A stretch of 33,579 nucleotides of DNA from Hyphomonadaceae bacterium (GTDB lineage: Bacteria; Pseudomonadota; Alphaproteobacteria; Caulobacterales; Hyphomonadaceae): the NCBI GenBank assembly GCA_030697555.1, contig JAUYPV010000104.1, forward strand, positions 1 to 33,579, written 5' to 3'. Each line of letters starts with the position of its first letter. Position 1 is the first letter of the stretch. The translations under genes and the position numbers were made by a program. The notes under the pieces are model-generated. The model was given only the letters and a program-made list of their open reading frames with translations. It ran no database searches and had not been told where the DNA came from. Of this stretch, positions 1 through 7,225 are shown piece by piece.

Positions 1-224
1 AACCTCAGGCGGCTCGACAGGATCACTGCGTCCTGAGGCGGTAAAACCGCCGCCGCCGACGCCCGCCAAAGCGTCAAACCGCCTCGCACGAGAGCGCAAA
101 AGCTCTCCGCTCCCGCCTGGCCCCCAGCGCCCCTCTCAACACCCGCACCCGCGCGAAGAACTCCATGGTGAGCAGCCGGGCCTTCGGCACGAAGGTCCGG
201 CGCCCGTCGAACCGTGAGACTCGG

Positions 225-264
225 TCCGCGCAGCGGACGAATTGATCTGGGGGATCAATTCGAG
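225..264. repeat. Dispersed hairpin element, copy A
   Basis: A 10-bp perfect stem (238-247 CGAATTGATC with 253-262 GATCAATTCG, loop TGGGG) is preceded by TCCGCGCAGCGGACGA and followed by AG. A second copy with nearly the same left flank, TCGAG on the right and a different but still pairing stem lies at 11414-11452. Conserved flanks with changed but compatible stems suggest a structured repeat. Its function is unknown. Confidence 0.6.
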
Positions 265-272
265 AGACGAAC

Positions 273-315
273 GCCCCAAGCCACGCTTGGGGCTTGGGGC
301 TCGGGCTCGCGAGCC
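273..315 (-). terminator. GC-rich hairpins after the SnoaL-like gene
   Basis: Two inverted repeats lie directly downstream of the minus-strand stop at 316. One is an 8-bp stem (273-280 GCCCCAAG, 286-293 CTTGGGGC, loop CCACG) and the other a 12-bp palindrome GGCTCGCGAGCC at 304-315. The position fits transcription termination of the MFS/SnoaL unit. There is no T-run, so this would be a weak or non-canonical terminator. Confidence 0.35.
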
Positions 316-861
316 TCAGAACATCGTGTTTGTGTTCTTCGGCTCCGGCGGAATGTCCTGCACGACGTCCCAATGCTCGACCACCTTGTTGTTCTCATCG
401 AGCCGGAAGATGTCGACGATCGCTCGGCCAAGCGTATTGGGCTCGCGCAGCGAATGGACGTGCAGCACCACGAAATTGCCGTCGGCATAGGCGTGCTTGA
501 TCTCGCTGTGCGACTGCGGGAACGATGTCTTCAGGAAGGTGAGAAAGCCCTTGAGCCCTTCGGGTCCGTCTGCGGCGCCTGGGTTGTGCTGGATGTAGGT
601 GGCGCCCAGGAACGCGCTCGCCTTGTCGAAATCCTTCTGGTTGATCGCAGCGTCGTAGAAATCCTTCACCACCTGGATCTTCGCCGCCTTGTCGGCTTCG
701 GCTTTCGCTGTGGCTTCTGCCGCCATCGCGGCGGGGTCTGGCGCAGGCGCAGGCGCAGGCGCTGTCGCGGTTGGCGCCGGCGTGGGCGAGCAGGCCGCTA
801 CGCCCATGCCGAGCACGAAAGCCACGGTTACTGCCTTCATCGGATTTCTGATCAGCTTCAT
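316..861 (-). CDS. Exported SnoaL-like (NTF2-fold) lipoprotein
   Basis: A 181-residue protein. The ATG at 861 was chosen because GGAGAGG precedes it at good distance and a lipoprotein signal follows (hydrophobic segment, then VAAC at about residues 21-24); the longer upstream frame only overlaps the transporter gene. An Ala/Pro-rich linker (about residues 25-45) leads into a single SnoaL-like domain with YIQHNP, a central G-L-K-G-F and a C-terminal VVEHWD motif. These are typical of the predicted SnoaL-like aldol-condensation group. Members with known function are cytoplasmic cyclases or isomerases, so an outer-membrane or periplasmic lipoprotein form is unusual and its reaction is unknown. 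It sits 26 bp after the MFS gene and is probably co-transcribed with it. The gene at 4577 encodes a relative with the same motifs. Confidence 0.8.
   Translation of the reverse strand: MKLIRNPMKAVTVAFVLGMGVAACSPTPAPTATAPAPAPAPDPAAMAAEATAKAEADKAAKIQVVKDFYDAAINQKDFDKASAFLGATYIQHNPGAADGPEGLKGFLTFLKTSFPQSHSEIKHAYADGNFVVLHVHSLREPNTLGRAIVDIFRLDENNKVVEHWDVVQDIPPEPKNTNTMF
740..762. repeat. Short 6-bp tandem repeat in linker
   Basis: The hexamer GGCGCA occurs three times plus a partial fourth unit. It encodes the Ala-Pro repeats that tether the SnoaL-like domain to its lipid anchor. Copy-number change would alter linker length without shifting the frame. Confidence 0.6.
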
Positions 862-887
862 GACGGTTTTCCTCTCCAAAGAATGCT

Positions 888-2207
888 TCAAGACAAATGC
901 TCCGGCGCGGCCGCACGCTCGTTCACTTCGCGCATGATGCGCCCGTCGAAGCGGTTGAGCACGAAACTGGCGGCCAGCGTCAGCGAGGCGGCCCCGACGA
1001 TCCACCAGGCCACCGAAGTCGGATCGCCTGTCAGGCTCACCAGGTAAGTGCTGGCCAGAGGCGCCATCGCGCCCCCGACGCTGAAAGCGATGTTGAAGCC
1101 CAGCGCCACGCCGCTGAAGCGGATGGCGGTCGGAAAGAGATCGCCGATCACGCCCACGCATGCGCCGTTGAAGAACGATGCGGTCAAGCCCGCCAGCGCG
1201 AACAACAGCAGCAGGTTGACGCTATGGCCCTGCAGCGCGTGGAAAAAGGGGAATGCAAAGACGACTGCGATCAGTGCGCCAAAACCCAGGAGCAGGCGCC
1301 GCGGCATCCGGTCGCCCAGCCAGGCGACGGTAAGCAAGCCGAAAGACAGTACGACCAGCGCCACGTTCTGCGCTTTGCTGGCGTCCACAGCGGAATAATC
1401 GAGCACCCGGGTAAGATAGGCCGTGGTGTAACCAAACAGCATGCCGTTGAAGCCGCCGGACGCTGCCAGCGCCCCGATGCCGACAAGGACATTGGGAGTG
1501 GACGTGCGGAACAGTTCGCCGATCGGCACTTTGACCTTCACGTGTCCGAGATCGCGATAGGCTGCGGTCTCCTCAAGCGACAACCGCAGCCAGAAACTTA
1601 CAAGGCCCAAGGCGCTGCCGAGGATGAAGGCGATGCGCCAGCCATACTCGCCGACCTTGTCGGGCATCCACTCCTGCAGTCCGAGATTGAGCAGCGTCGC
1701 CGCCACCACTCCGCTGTTGACGAAGAAGAAGATGACCCCCGTGGCGAAGCCGAAGCGCCGCGGCGCCGTCTCGGTGACATAGGTGATAGCGCCCGGCAGT
1801 TCGCCGCCCAGGCAGAACCCCTGGATCAGCCGCAAGCCCACCATCGCCAATGGCGCGGCAGCGCCCCACTGCGCGTAGGTCGGCAGAAGCCCCATGGCGA
1901 GCGTCGCGAGCGACATCGTCAGGATCGTGAAGATGAACACACGCTTGCGGCCGTATCGGTCGCCGAAATGGCTGAGCACGATCCCGCCCAGCGGGCGGGC
2001 GAGATAGCCCACCGCCAGGACTGCGAACGTCGCAAGCATCGAAGACAGGGGATCTGTGCTCGGAAAGAAGGCCGCGCCGATATAGACGGCGAAAATGCCG
2101 TAGATCACGAAATCGTAGAATTCGAGCGCTCCGCCGAGGCTGGCGAGGATAATCACCCGCCAATCCTTCATCTTCAGTGCGCCCTGCAGCGCCGCCCTGT
2201 TTGCCAC
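888..2207 (-). CDS. MFS transporter, metabolite:H+ symporter (MHS) type
   Basis: About 439 residues with twelve hydrophobic segments. The first segment carries the LGGALEFYDFVIYG signature of the MHS branch (ProP, KgtP, shikimate transporters). The loop between segments 2 and 3 carries the MFS motif G-D-R-Y-G-R-K-R, and an R-L-I-Q-G-F-C-L-G-G-E-L motif follows in segment 4. Substrates in this branch are organic acids, betaines or aromatic acids, and nothing here fixes the substrate. The start was set at GTG 2207 because GGGGA lies about 10 nt upstream; ATG 2171 (427 residues) is the alternative. It is divergent from the DUF6152 gene at 2318 and upstream of the SnoaL-like lipoprotein, so it may import the compound the cluster handles. 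Confidence 0.88.
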   Translation of the reverse strand: MANRAALQGALKMKDWRVIILASLGGALEFYDFVIYGIFAVYIGAAFFPSTDPLSSMLATFAVLAVGYLARPLGGIVLSHFGDRYGRKRVFIFTILTMSLATLAMGLLPTYAQWGAAAPLAMVGLRLIQGFCLGGELPGAITYVTETAPRRFGFATGVIFFFVNSGVVAATLLNLGLQEWMPDKVGEYGWRIAFILGSALGLVSFWLRLSLEETAAYRDLGHVKVKVPIGELFRTSTPNVLVGIGALAASGGFNGMLFGYTTAYLTRVLDYSAVDASKAQNVALVVLSFGLLTVAWLGDRMPRRLLLGFGALIAVVFAFPFFHALQGHSVNLLLLFALAGLTASFFNGACVGVIGDLFPTAIRFSGVALGFNIAFSVGGAMAPLASTYLVSLTGDPTSVAWWIVGAASLTLAASFVLNRFDGRIMREVNERAAAPEHLS

Positions 2208-2317
2208 CTTGTGCGTTCCCCGCTTCGTATTATTGCTTACCTTGTATAAGTAGTTTGCGGCGCTTGGGAAATGCGAGATCGACGGGATTTGACGGTCCGC
2301 AGGACGAGGAGGAAAGA
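2208..2317. promoter_or_regulatory. Divergent promoter region (MFS / DUF6152)
   Basis: This is a 110-bp gap between divergent genes. It contains an AT-rich core (about 2226-2256) unlike the GC-rich surroundings, consistent with back-to-back promoters. I cannot assign individual -35/-10 boxes with confidence. Confidence 0.45.
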
Positions 2318-2716
2318 ATGCACAAAGTGATCGGATCGCTATGCTTCGCTGCAGCATTTCTGGCGTGCGCCGGTGTTGCAGAAGCTCACCACTCCTTCGC
2401 CGCGTTTTTCGATTCCGAGAAGACCAGGACCATCACCGGCAAGGTCACGAAGTTTCTGTTCGTCAATCCGCACGGAACGATCGAGCTGGACGTAAAAGGC
2501 GCAAACGGCAAGACGGAAGCTTGGCGCATCGAGACCAATGCCCCCGTGCTGTTGCGGCGCCTGGGTTGGACCAAGGAGAGCATCAGCTACGGGCAGACCA
2601 TCACGGTCGTGGGATGGCCTGCGCGGGATGGCGCCAACTATCTCCGCCTCCAGCGTGCGACCGACGAGGCCGGCAAGCAGATCGGCCGGTCGATGGCGAC
2701 GGGAGACCAGCAGTAA
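2318..2716 (+). CDS. DUF6152-type small exported protein, copy 1
   Basis: A 132-residue protein whose ATG at 2318 follows GAGGAGGAAAGA. A Sec signal peptide ends in A-E-A directly before His-His-Ser, so signal peptidase I would leave His1-His2 as the mature N-terminus. The rest (about 110 residues) is predicted beta-rich, with a conserved V-N-P-H at mature residues 26-29 and a G-W-P-A-R-D-G segment near the C-terminus. This matches the DUF6152 family as I know it; no function is established. The paralogue at 5679 keeps HHS and NPH. The His-His start plus a third conserved His is compatible with a copper (histidine-brace-like) site, which is an inference. Its stop overlaps the next start by one base (TAATG), so the two are translationally coupled. 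Confidence 0.82.
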   Translation: MHKVIGSLCFAAAFLACAGVAEAHHSFAAFFDSEKTRTITGKVTKFLFVNPHGTIELDVKGANGKTEAWRIETNAPVLLRRLGWTKESISYGQTITVVGWPARDGANYLRLQRATDEAGKQIGRSMATGDQQ

Positions 2717-3519
2717 TGTCGCGCGCGTTAGCCGCCGCCATCGCCGCCCTCGCGGTGGCCGCTTGCTCATCGACCCCGATCGCGGACGCGCCGTCCGCTC
2801 CGCAAGCGGCTATCGCCGAGACTGCTCCACCGCCCCCATCGAGGCCGGCGCATCCGGACCTCTCCGGCTTCTGGAGCCTCAACCGCGGCAAGCCGGTCCG
2901 CGATCCCGCGCTGGCGGCCAAACTGCCGGCGGACACGGTCATCGTCGATGATACGGGTGGGCCGGAGCTGCCGATCGGCGACTATGGCGGGCTCAAACCC
3001 AAGCCGGAGGCGCTCGCCATCGCCAAGGCGTGGAAACCGGCCGACGACATGACGCTCGACAAGGTGTGCGCGCCGCCCTCGATCATTTACGCGTTGCAGG
3101 GACCGTTCCCGATCGAGATCTTCCAGGGCACCGAACTCATCGTGATGAAGCTCGAATACTACGACATGGTCCGCATCATCTTCATGAACCGCGCCGAGCA
3201 CCTGCCGCCCGAGGTGCCTCATACGAAAGTCGGCGACTCGATCGGGCGCTGGGAAGGCGACACGCTGGTAGTCGACACCACACATCTACTGGCCGCAACC
3301 GTCACCAACAACGGCCTGTTTCACAGCGACAATGCCCGTGTGGTCGAGCGGTTCCGTCTCGGCGCGGATGGCAAGACGCTGAACGCCACCCAGGAATTCG
3401 AGGACCCCGACACGCTCGAAAACCGCGGTGTGCGCTTCATAACCTGGACGGCGAGGGCGGGCGACCACGTCTTCCCTTACGAGTGCGACCCGCGCTTCGC
3501 CGAGAACTACAACAAATAG
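2716..3519 (+). CDS. Lipoprotein with W-E-G-D-T-L-V-V motif, copy 1
   Basis: A 267-residue protein starting inside the stop of the DUF6152 gene (TAATG). The N-terminus is a short lipoprotein signal with VAAC (about residues 14-17) and a Pro/Ala-rich linker. Then come H-P-D-L-S-G-F-W, a segment with P-I-E-I-F-Q, R-W-E-G-D-T-L-V-V-D-T, H-S-D-N-A-R-V-V-E-R-F and P-Y-E-C near the end. The same ordered motifs occur in the product of 6136-6975. I recognise this as a widespread uncharacterised exported family of Proteobacteria and Acidobacteria, but I know no function or Pfam name for it. Two spaced cysteines (one in V-C-A-P-P, one in P-Y-E-C) are shared with the paralogue and could form a disulfide. 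Genetic pairing with DUF6152 suggests a complex. Confidence 0.8.
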   Translation: MSRALAAAIAALAVAACSSTPIADAPSAPQAAIAETAPPPPSRPAHPDLSGFWSLNRGKPVRDPALAAKLPADTVIVDDTGGPELPIGDYGGLKPKPEALAIAKAWKPADDMTLDKVCAPPSIIYALQGPFPIEIFQGTELIVMKLEYYDMVRIIFMNRAEHLPPEVPHTKVGDSIGRWEGDTLVVDTTHLLAATVTNNGLFHSDNARVVERFRLGADGKTLNATQEFEDPDTLENRGVRFITWTARAGDHVFPYECDPRFAENYNK

Positions 3520-3526
3520 GCCGGCT

Positions 3527-4453
3527 TCAGCCGAGCGTGCGCGCAACGCGGAAGCTGAGATAATTTCGGCCCCGTGTGGCAGGCGAATACTGTCCCGCAC
3601 GGTTGCCTGAGCGCAGCGTCTTCGGATTGCTGGTGAACGAGGTCGAGCGCATCACCCGCACATTGCAGTTGCCGTCGTGCACGGCCGAGCCGTCGGTCGG
3701 CAGCAGCAGCGCGTCCTTCTGATAGCAGTCCTCGGTCCACTCATACGTATTGCCGTGCATGTCATAGAGGCCGAACTTGTTGGGCGGGAACGAGCCCGAC
3801 GGCGAGGTGCCGTCCAGCCACACGTCGCGGCCTTCGACCTTGCCGCCTAGGCCTTCGCCTTCGCCCTTGCCGAAATTTGCATAGTTGTGATCGGGATGAT
3901 CGCCCCACGGGAAAGCCGTCGTCGTGCCGGCGCGGGCGGCATATTCCCACTCTGCCTCGGTGACGAGGTGATAGGCGTCCGTGCCCGCTTTGGCGTTGAG
4001 CCAGCCGACGAAGCGCTTGGCGTCATACCATGACGCGCCCACCACGGGGCGCGTGCCACGGCCATGGTCGACGTATTTTGCGATCGGCTTGCCATCGAGC
4101 CCGGTGCGGAGCGCCGCCTCTACGCCCATGCCATCGCACGCGCCATCGCTGACGCAGGCCATCCACTGATCCCAGGTGACGGCGAACTTGCCCACCGCGA
4201 ATGGTTTGGGGAAGCTGACCTTGTGCTGGGCCTCGTCTGGATCGCGCATCTCTTCGCCCTCCGGCGATCCCATCACGAACGAGCCGGCAGGCAGCACGAT
4301 CATCTCCGGACAGTCGGCGCATTCCTTGAAAGCCTGACCCGGCGTGGTGGTAGGCGCGGCCTGCGCCGTTCCTGTCGGGACAATTGCGCAACCTGCGGCG
4401 GCGACCAGTCCCGCAGCGGCAAAACCTGCGACGATCCAGCTTGAATTGCTCAT
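3527..4453 (-). CDS. Sulfatase-modifying-factor-fold lipoprotein (FGE-like, cysteines absent)
   Basis: A 308-residue protein. A hydrophobic signal ends in a lipobox-like AAGC at about residues 19-22. The SUMF1/FGE-sulfatase fold follows, recognisable by F-V-M-G-S-P, a P-V-V-G-A-S-W-Y-D-A-K segment, T-E-A-E-W-E-Y-A-A-R, F-G-L-Y-D-M-H-G-N-T-Y-E-W and a C-terminal R-N-Y-L-S-F-R-V-A. True formylglycine-generating enzymes carry a catalytic copper-binding cysteine pair between the R-G-G-S-W-like element and the G-F-R end; that interval here (about residues 268-305) has no cysteine. It is therefore more likely a non-FGE member of the superfamily (PvdO/EgtB-type or a binding protein). It converges on the gene ending at 3519 with a 7-bp gap and is divergent from the SnoaL/cytochrome operon. 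Confidence 0.85.
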   Translation of the reverse strand: MSNSSWIVAGFAAAGLVAAAGCAIVPTGTAQAAPTTTPGQAFKECADCPEMIVLPAGSFVMGSPEGEEMRDPDEAQHKVSFPKPFAVGKFAVTWDQWMACVSDGACDGMGVEAALRTGLDGKPIAKYVDHGRGTRPVVGASWYDAKRFVGWLNAKAGTDAYHLVTEAEWEYAARAGTTTAFPWGDHPDHNYANFGKGEGEGLGGKVEGRDVWLDGTSPSGSFPPNKFGLYDMHGNTYEWTEDCYQKDALLLPTDGSAVHDGNCNVRVMRSTSFTSNPKTLRSGNRAGQYSPATRGRNYLSFRVARTLG

Positions 4454-4576
4454 GGCGTTCTTCCCCTTAGCTCTAATGGCTATCCCACATAACTATCATT
4501 GATAGCTCGCAGGGTCGATGCTAGCGTTTGCCTCGCAGATCGATCCAGCAATCGATCCAAAAAAGAGGAGGGCAGG
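4454..4576. promoter_or_regulatory. Divergent promoter region with 13-bp palindrome
   Basis: This 123-bp gap contains the perfect inverted repeat CTATCA-T-TGATAG at 4493-4505. That has the size and symmetry of a repressor operator and could overlap a -10 element (TATCAT, 4494-4499). The preceding word ACATAACTATCA (4487-4498) recurs with one change as ACATAACTGTCA at 7174-7185, upstream of the first DUF6644-like gene, which hints at a shared regulator. Confidence 0.5.
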
Positions 4577-5134
4577 ATGAAATCCACCAGCTTGTCAGGC
4601 ATGACGCTAGCCTTGGTTCTCGCAACCGGATGCACACTCGCGCCGGCCGCATCGGCGCAGGCCCTGGCTTCGCGCGCGCCTCCTCCCGGGCCGATCGTCG
4701 CCGGTCAGTCCGTACCGGTGACGACGTTCGACACGGTGGAGGCCCAGCAGGCCCTTCTCACCAGCCCCGATCCCAAACTCGCCGCCAACAAGAAGCTGAT
4801 CTACGACTGGTGGCGCGAAGTGCTGGCCGCCGGCCATGTCGAAAACGCCGACAAATACATGCACGCCGACTACATCCAGCACAATCCGGCGGTCCCCACC
4901 GGCGCCGCGGCCTTCAAAGCCTTTTTCGGCTCGCGTCCGCCGCGCGAGATCAAGCCGACGATCGACAACCTCGTCGGGATTGTGGCGGAGGGCGACTTGG
5001 TCGTCTTCGCCTTCAAGCGTGAAATGCCCGATCCGCAGGATGCGGCCAAGAAATACACCACCACCTGGTTCGACATGATGCGCATGAAGGACGGCAAGGT
5101 CGCAGAACACTGGGACTACGGAACGAAGCGGTGA
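4577..5134 (+). CDS. Exported SnoaL-like lipoprotein, copy 2
   Basis: A 185-residue protein; the ATG at 4577 follows AGGAGGGCAGG. The signal has a lipobox-like ATGC (about residues 16-19), then a Pro-rich spacer. The SnoaL-like domain carries YIQHNP, a central acidic/hydrophobic strand and a C-terminal V-A-E-H-W-D-Y. It shares the YIQHNP and EHWD signatures with the product of 316-861, so the two are paralogues in one cluster. The likely fold is a cone-shaped alpha+beta barrel with a hydrophobic pocket; the ligand is unknown. Its stop overlaps a possible GTG start of the following cytochrome gene and lies 14 bp before the preferred ATG, so the two form an operon. Confidence 0.82.
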   Translation: MKSTSLSGMTLALVLATGCTLAPAASAQALASRAPPPGPIVAGQSVPVTTFDTVEAQQALLTSPDPKLAANKKLIYDWWREVLAAGHVENADKYMHADYIQHNPAVPTGAAAFKAFFGSRPPREIKPTIDNLVGIVAEGDLVVFAFKREMPDPQDAAKKYTTTWFDMMRMKDGKVAEHWDYGTKR

Positions 5135-5148
5135 GGCGGGACCCACCG

Positions 5149-5634
5149 ATGCGCCTCGTCCTCGCCGCGCTCGGCGCGTTTGTCGCTGTCTCGTGCAGCC
5201 GCCCGCCGGAGACGGCAGTCACCGCTACTGGCGCCACCGCGCCGCTCTACAACGCCGATCTCGACGTTAACGAACTGATGCTTCACGTCATGGAGCCGGC
5301 CGCCTACGATTTCTGGAGAGGCTGGGGCATTATCTACACGGCGGAAGGGACGAGAGACATTTCGCCCCGCACCTCACAGGAATGGCTGGAGGTCGAAAAC
5401 GGCGCAGCCACGATGATTGCGGCAACCAATGTGCTGATGCTTCCCCACTTCGTCCGCAAGCCGGAAGACGAGTGGTATCAGGCCGCCAAAAATCTCGCCG
5501 ACATCGCCAAGGCGGGGAAGGACGCAGCTGAAGCGCAAGACAAGCAGGCGATGTACGACCTCGGCGGCAAGCTCGACGAGGCCTGCGACGCCTGCCACGA
5601 CAAGTTCCAGCCGCCGGAGCTAAGAAAACCCTAG
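5149..5634 (+). CDS. Cytochrome c'-like monohaem lipoprotein
   Basis: A 161-residue protein. The ATG at 5149 was chosen because AGGCGGG lies upstream and a lipoprotein signal (hydrophobic stretch ending VSC at residues 14-16) follows at once; GTG 5131 is an alternative. The mature protein is predicted almost all-helical and has one haem-binding C-D-A-C-H near the C-terminus (about residues 146-150). That is the arrangement of class II (c'-type) cytochromes, which place CxxCH in the last helix of a four-helix bundle. It is anchored in the envelope and would transfer or accept electrons, or bind a gas ligand. Co-transcription with a SnoaL-like lipoprotein suggests that a redox step accompanies the SnoaL reaction. 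Confidence 0.78.
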   Translation: MRLVLAALGAFVAVSCSRPPETAVTATGATAPLYNADLDVNELMLHVMEPAAYDFWRGWGIIYTAEGTRDISPRTSQEWLEVENGAATMIAATNVLMLPHFVRKPEDEWYQAAKNLADIAKAGKDAAEAQDKQAMYDLGGKLDEACDACHDKFQPPELRKP

Positions 5635-5678
5635 GCCGCGCCGCGCCTCACGCTCGCAATCTGCCCGTCAACGGCGCG

Positions 5679-6089
5679 TCAGGGCTTGCCCTCGGCCAGC
5701 GCCTTGGCCTGCTCGGCGCTGGACTGCATGCCGAAGCGTCTTCCATCGGCGGTGATGCCGGCGGTCACATAGCCGCCCTCGCCATCCTTTTTTGGCGCGA
5801 TGACGATCGTCAGCTTGTCGCCCACCTTGACCATGTCCTTGCGCCAGCCGCCCCGGTACATGTTGTTGAGGCTGTGGCCCTCATACCGGATTTCCCGCGT
5901 TCCCTGGGTGTCCGTCACGACAAGGGTCAATCTCATATGCGGATTGATCAGTTCGAACTGCTTGACCACTCCACTGACCTGCACCGTCTTGGTGAAGTCG
6001 AACATCGCCGCGGAGTGATGGGCCGAGGCGACCGGGACTGAGACCAGCGCCAGCGAGGATAGAACGAGTGCGAGAGCGATATTCTTCAT
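5679..6089 (-). CDS. DUF6152-type small exported protein, copy 2
   Basis: A 136-residue protein. The ATG at 6089 follows GGGATGA and begins a clear Sec signal; an earlier TTG start is less likely. Cleavage after A-S-A gives a mature protein starting His-His-Ser, as in the copy at 2318. The conserved I-N-P-H is at mature residues 25-28, and an extra G-H-S and a G-G-W-R segment follow. The family has no known reaction. It lies 46 bp downstream of the W-E-G-E-T-L-V-V protein gene on the same strand, so the pair found at 2318-3519 is repeated here in the opposite gene order. Confidence 0.82.
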   Translation of the reverse strand: MKNIALALVLSSLALVSVPVASAHHSAAMFDFTKTVQVSGVVKQFELINPHMRLTLVVTDTQGTREIRYEGHSLNNMYRGGWRKDMVKVGDKLTIVIAPKKDGEGGYVTAGITADGRRFGMQSSAEQAKALAEGKP

Positions 6090-6135
6090 TGTTTCATCCC
6101 TGATCACTGGCAAGGCCCGGACGGCGCTGCAGCGT

Positions 6136-6975
6136 CTAGTAGTATTTGCTCTTGGGCGCGTTGGGGTTCCGGAGTTCCTCCAGGTGCTCGAGCCATCCCT
6201 GCTCGGGGCAGTCGTAGGGCAGGAGGTGTCCGTTCGGAACTTCCGACCACTTCTTCTGCCCCTTAACCGGCGCCGTGTAGAACGGATCGGTCATGGTCCA
6301 GTCGCTGACCAGAACCCTGCCGCCCGCTGAATCTTTTTCCAGATGATATCTCTCGGTGATGCGCGCCTGGTCGCTGTGGGCGTGGCGCTGATCGACCTGT
6401 TCCTTCAGGTCGGTCACCTCGACGACAAGCGTCTCGCCTTCCCAGCGCGCCGATGAAACGCCGTTCCGGTCCGGCAGGCGATCTGCCTCGGGGATGATCC
6501 GGTTGCCCAGATAGATCCGCCGCGTTTCGGCATGGGCTTCATAGACGATGTTGATCTGCTCGGGCCGCTGCAGAATTTCCATGGGATAGCCGCCGGAACC
6601 CTCCATTGAGCCCGGCAGGCCCGTGCCGACGCAGTGCGCGCCCGGCGCATCGCCGCTGGCTCCAACCATGGCGCGATACTCGGCGATCTTGGTCTTCGCG
6701 GCTTCGGTCAGCGGCAAGGCGCTGATGTCGCCGCGCGGCGACCGCGCCGCGCCCGTTGCCGACGCTGCAGCCGCAGGGGCTCCCGCCGGCGGCGCCGCAG
6801 GGCGAGCCGCGCGTGGCGGCGCGCTGGGATCGCGATAGGACGTCCACACCCCTGTGAAGTCAGGATGGCTCGCTTCGGCCTTGCTCTGGACTTGCGCGTT
6901 CGCCAGACCGAAGCCCGCGCTGACAGCAATCGCTGACAACAGGCCAAGACCGGTCAAAGAAGCTCGTTTCCGCAC
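6136..6975 (-). CDS. Exported protein with W-E-G-E-T-L-V-V motif, copy 2
   Basis: A 279-residue protein. GTG 6975 was chosen because GGGGAGG sits about 7 nt upstream and a signal peptide (ending A-N-A) follows; the frame extends further upstream to 7086 without a ribosome binding site. Ordered motifs shared with the product of 2716-3519 are H-P-D-F-T-G-V-W, Y-P-M-E-I-L-Q, R-W-E-G-E-T-L-V-V-E-V, H-S-D-Q-A-R-I-T-E-R and P-Y-D-C. An Ala/Pro-rich insert (about residues 45-75) is low complexity. Unlike copy 1 it appears to be released by signal peptidase I and not lipid-anchored. The function is unknown; it pairs with DUF6152 copy 2. Confidence 0.78.
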   Translation of the reverse strand: MRKRASLTGLGLLSAIAVSAGFGLANAQVQSKAEASHPDFTGVWTSYRDPSAPPRAARPAAPPAGAPAAAASATGAARSPRGDISALPLTEAAKTKIAEYRAMVGASGDAPGAHCVGTGLPGSMEGSGGYPMEILQRPEQINIVYEAHAETRRIYLGNRIIPEADRLPDRNGVSSARWEGETLVVEVTDLKEQVDQRHAHSDQARITERYHLEKDSAGGRVLVSDWTMTDPFYTAPVKGQKKWSEVPNGHLLPYDCPEQGWLEHLEELRNPNAPKSKYY

Positions 6976-7142
6976 CCGGCAACCTCCCCTAGTCGCGGCC
7001 CATGTTCGTGGCCCGTATGTCGGGCTCTGTGTCGCGGCGCTTTCGACGTTTGCAGCGACTCGAAGTACGCCGCTATTCGCCATCAATCAGACACGGCCAA
7101 TTCTACGACAATCGGCGGTGGCGCTCGCCGATCTGCGAGACA

Positions 7143-7185
7143 TTGACCCTTCCGCGGCAGTATTGAATATAATACATAACTGTCA
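7143..7185 (+). promoter_or_regulatory. Putative promoter for the DUF6644 operon
   Basis: TTGACC (7143-7148) and a perfect TATAAT (7168-7173) are separated by 19 nt, which is slightly long. They are followed by ACATAACTGTCA (7174-7185), close to a word next to the 4493-4505 palindrome. The start codon it would serve is at 7226. Confidence 0.45.
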
Positions 7186-7225
7186 AGCGCGGCTCTCATC
7201 GGCGCTCGCTGGCTTAGGGGCCCTG

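Larger units (their letters stand above)
1..315. other. Non-coding 5' edge of window
   Basis: I see no convincing gene in this stretch. The only open frame of note (minus strand, 74-373) is arginine-rich, has no ribosome binding site and overlaps the 3' end of the SnoaL-like gene. The stretch holds three inverted repeats, listed separately, next to the stop codon of the minus-strand gene ending at 316. Confidence 0.6.

Noticed and set aside
74-373. 99-codon minus-strand frame
   Set aside because: Arg-rich, no ribosome binding site, overlaps the end of a real gene and the hairpin repeat.
897-2249. Long plus-strand frame antisense to the MFS gene
   Set aside because: Composition is Gln/Arg/His-rich, as expected of a shadow frame in GC-rich DNA; the minus strand encodes a clear transporter.
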